Virus record (IMG/VR): IMGVR_UViG_3300045135_000862 | Span: 1-23,879 of that record | Direction: 5' to 3' (one strand) | Length of the DNA stretch: 23,879 nt | Source: a virus | In this document: piece by piece, positions 21,994-23,879 of the stretch | Numbering within the stretch: the first letter of the stretch is position 1 | Layout of the letters: each line of letters begins with the position of its first letter | Translations under genes and position numbers: made by a program | Notes under the pieces: model-generated | Seen by the model: the letters and a program-made list of their open reading frames with translations, nothing else | Database searches by the model: none | What the model was told of the DNA's origin: nothing

Positions 21994-23543
21994 TATAATC
22001 TATCCCCCACTCCAAACGTCACAACAATACCTTGAACACTGTGTGACGAATTAGTGTCATTTGTAACATACCTAAAAGAAACTGATTTACCTGAACCTGA
22101 AACATTTACTCTTTGGACAGGAGAGGGGTTACCACTCCATATTGTTGTATTAGAAGGTTCATCATAGATAGCCTCGTTATAGTAGGCTGCTGCACCTTCA
22201 TTTGTAAGAATAAAGTTGGTTGGATTAAGAATGGTAGTATCATCATAGTCGTAGATTACCGACATTATGATCTCGTTATTACCTTCCGATCTAAGATAAG
22301 TAGCAACACTATGAATAATCTTACGTTGCTCTGGATCTTGCATGTGCAAGAATGGTGTTTGATAGACACTTACAATGTTGTTGCCACCAAAACTATTTCC
22401 TTGTTCTTGTCTGTGGACTTTTCCAGATTTATCACCATGAATAACAAATTCGTATTGTCCGATATATCCACTGTCAGCACATGTAGCTTCGATACCTAGT
22501 AGCTGGCCAAACTCAAAACCAATGCCACCTTGTTGTCCAAGACGTAGACCACCAATCAAACCATTGGCATTGTCTATATCATAGAAAAGTCTGAACTGTG
22601 ATTTACCTCTTACAACTACTGAAGATGCTGCATCCAGATCTTGCTCAAGAACAACATCAGTAAACAAAGACTGAATGTTTTTAGTTAATGTTTCAAGTTG
22701 AACATCCCCAATTTTATCTGTACCTGAAATAGGTCTAATACCATCCTGAGATAAGAATAGGAGGTCACCACCAATCTCAACTACACTATCTGATGCTAGG
22801 CAACCAAGGTCATCTGTAACATGCTCTACTGACCAGTCTGAGATGTTGTTACCAACAAGTCTTTTGATGTTGTTAATACCAAATATAAACAGTGAGTCAC
22901 GAAACGGTTTAATGGCTACAATAGGGAATCCTACGTTAATAACTCCAGCACCATCTGCAGGTGCCCATTTAGTTTCATCGTTAGGAGCACTAAAATAAAG
23001 ATTGTAATTCTCGTTAGGATCACCTGCAAGCCACATGTGGTTCTTAAACACTTCAGCAAACTTAGGGTCATCAGGAGCTTCTGTAGCCGTAATTTGAGTG
23101 TAAGTTGTACCGTCATAGGTGGCTGCAGGATTTACACCATCCGTTAAGATAACCTTTGGAGTACCAAAGTTAAACCTAGTAAACCTTACTTTTGTTACAC
23201 CTGTCATTGTAGGTGAACCAGAAGTAGTCACAGCAACCCAAGCTGATGTAGCATTATCCCAATAGTGTAAGTAGTTACTACCACTAGAAGGTGCACGAGC
23301 AGCTAGAATACCATCGTTGATTCCATTTGCTACTGCTACACCAAGAACAGATCCTGTACCTGTCACAGTACCGTAGTTATTGCTAAAACCACTTACACGT
23401 CTATATCCACCTGTAATAGAAGGTTCATAGTTTATAAGTGAGATAGCAGAACCAGGTTGTGTCTCACCTTGTGACAACACGTCCCTGTTCAGGTTCAGCC
23501 CACCTTGAGCAAATACTTTAAATGAACCTAGATTGTCTGCCAT
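21993..23543 (-). CDS. Tail protein, probable beta-rich tail hub/nozzle
   Basis: A 516-residue protein upstream of the fibre. The start, FAQGGLNLNRDVLSQGETQPGSAISLINYEP followed by GGYRRVSGF, is a pattern I know from podovirus tail proteins of the hub, tubular-B or stabilisation type. Repeated beta-strand segments (YDGTTYTQI, HMWLAGDPNENYNLYFSAP, DSLFIFGINNIKRL, GDLLFLSQDGIRPI) look like blades of a beta-propeller. Only two cysteines are present, in contrast to the two adhesins downstream. Start and stop both use TAATG junctions with their neighbours (one shared base), so the tail genes are translationally coupled. The structural role is well supported by context; the specific tail part is inferred. 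Confidence 0.7.
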   Translation of the reverse strand: MADNLGSFKVFAQGGLNLNRDVLSQGETQPGSAISLINYEPSITGGYRRVSGFSNNYGTVTGTGSVLGVAVANGINDGILAARAPSSGSNYLHYWDNATSAWVAVTTSGSPTMTGVTKVRFTRFNFGTPKVILTDGVNPAATYDGTTYTQITATEAPDDPKFAEVFKNHMWLAGDPNENYNLYFSAPNDETKWAPADGAGVINVGFPIVAIKPFRDSLFIFGINNIKRLVGNNISDWSVEHVTDDLGCLASDSVVEIGGDLLFLSQDGIRPISGTDKIGDVQLETLTKNIQSLFTDVVLEQDLDAASSVVVRGKSQFRLFYDIDNANGLIGGLRLGQQGGIGFEFGQLLGIEATCADSGYIGQYEFVIHGDKSGKVHRQEQGNSFGGNNIVSVYQTPFLHMQDPEQRKIIHSVATYLRSEGNNEIIMSVIYDYDDTTILNPTNFILTNEGAAAYYNEAIYDEPSNTTIWSGNPSPVQRVNVSGSGKSVSFRYVTNDTNSSHSVQGIVVTFGVGDRL

Positions 23544-23879
23544 TAGAGAACTCTACCTAGTACTTGGTTAGAAGAGTTGATTCTTTCTACTACAGTTGAT
23601 CTAATACGTAAGGGTTCATCGACGAGTATTCTTCTCATTGACTTAATACCCTCTTGGAATACACCTTGGTGTACTGCAGCACTCTGCTCATTAGATCTGA
23701 ATCTCATCATGTACATCATGGCACCATCAATAATTACATGCTTAAACCTGTCAGGTATTACTGTAGTGTCATCAAATGCTGTAAGGTCAGATGGGAAAGA
23801 CCAGTAGATGTACTCAATTTCGTATGCTTGATCTGGAATAGGAGTTACACCAAACTTCTCTTCGTTTGTTTGATAAACA
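23543..23879 (-). CDS. Tail or head-tail connector protein, C-terminal fragment
   Basis: The C-terminal 111 residues of a gene that begins beyond the right edge; the frame is open from base 23878 down to the TAA that shares a base with the next ATG (TAATG). The fragment contains YEIEYIYWSFPSDL, a DDTTVIPDRFKHVIIDGAMM stretch and MMRFRSNEQSA, then a helix with EGIKSMRRIL. I recall similar C-termini in podovirus proteins annotated as tail tubular A-like or adaptor proteins, placed just before the 516-residue type of tail protein. That fits its position. No cysteine is present. The precise family is uncertain because most of the protein is missing. Confidence 0.6.
   Translation of the reverse strand, partial: VYQTNEEKFGVTPIPDQAYEIEYIYWSFPSDLTAFDDTTVIPDRFKHVIIDGAMMYMMRFRSNEQSAAVHQGVFQEGIKSMRRILVDEPLRIRSTVVERINSSNQVLGRVL

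Overview
The window looks like part of the genome of a tailed (short-tailed, podovirus-like) marine bacteriophage, probably infecting a Gram-negative marine bacterium. The evidence is a class II ribonucleotide reductase end and small phage metabolism genes on the + strand. These converge on a long, tightly packed block of virion genes on the - strand, with a virion-borne transglycosylase, large internal virion proteins, and a tail fibre ending in an S74 self-cleaving chaperone. The layout resembles T7-like and HMO-2011-like marine podoviruses as I remember them, but the window alone does not fix the taxon. Intergenic space is minimal: no gene-free stretch exceeds 80 bases, and no RNA gene, insertion sequence or CRISPR array is seen.

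Region 1 (1-1600, +) is the end of an early/metabolic operon: ribonucleotide reductase C-terminus, a DUF1289 protein, a 51-residue basic protein, a PD-(D/E)XK-type nuclease, a zinc-ribbon/DUF3310 protein and a small conserved phage protein. Most neighbours overlap. A strong hairpin (1604-1630) closes it and faces the end of the late operon.

Region 2 (1635-10770, -) is the internal virion module, transcribed right to left: an 1106-residue Ala/Gln/Asn-rich protein, a lytic transglycosylase, two small structural proteins and a 1162-residue ejection-type protein. None of these five proteins contains a cysteine.

Region 3 (10782-16310) is a sugar cassette inserted in the late block. It holds a GT9-like glycosyltransferase, a NodU/CmcH-type carbamoyltransferase, a GmhB-like phosphatase (alone on the + strand), an HldE-type adenylyltransferase and kinase as two overlapping genes, a cupin, and an HldD-type epimerase. 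Together they cover the ADP-heptose pathway except the first isomerase (GmhA), followed by likely heptose transfer and carbamoylation. A near-consensus sigma70-type promoter lies just upstream of the cassette. The likely role is remodelling host LPS or a related glycan, or decorating the virion.

Region 4 (16386-23879, -) is the tail/adhesion module: the end of a tail or head-tail protein, a 516-residue tail protein, a 1132-residue tail fibre, a 71-residue orphan anchor module, and a 659-residue protein with 81 cysteines (12%). The last begins with the same anchor module and then changes abruptly in base composition and cysteine content. The cysteine-rich adhesin next to a heptose/carbamoyl cassette with its own promoter is the most unusual part of the window.
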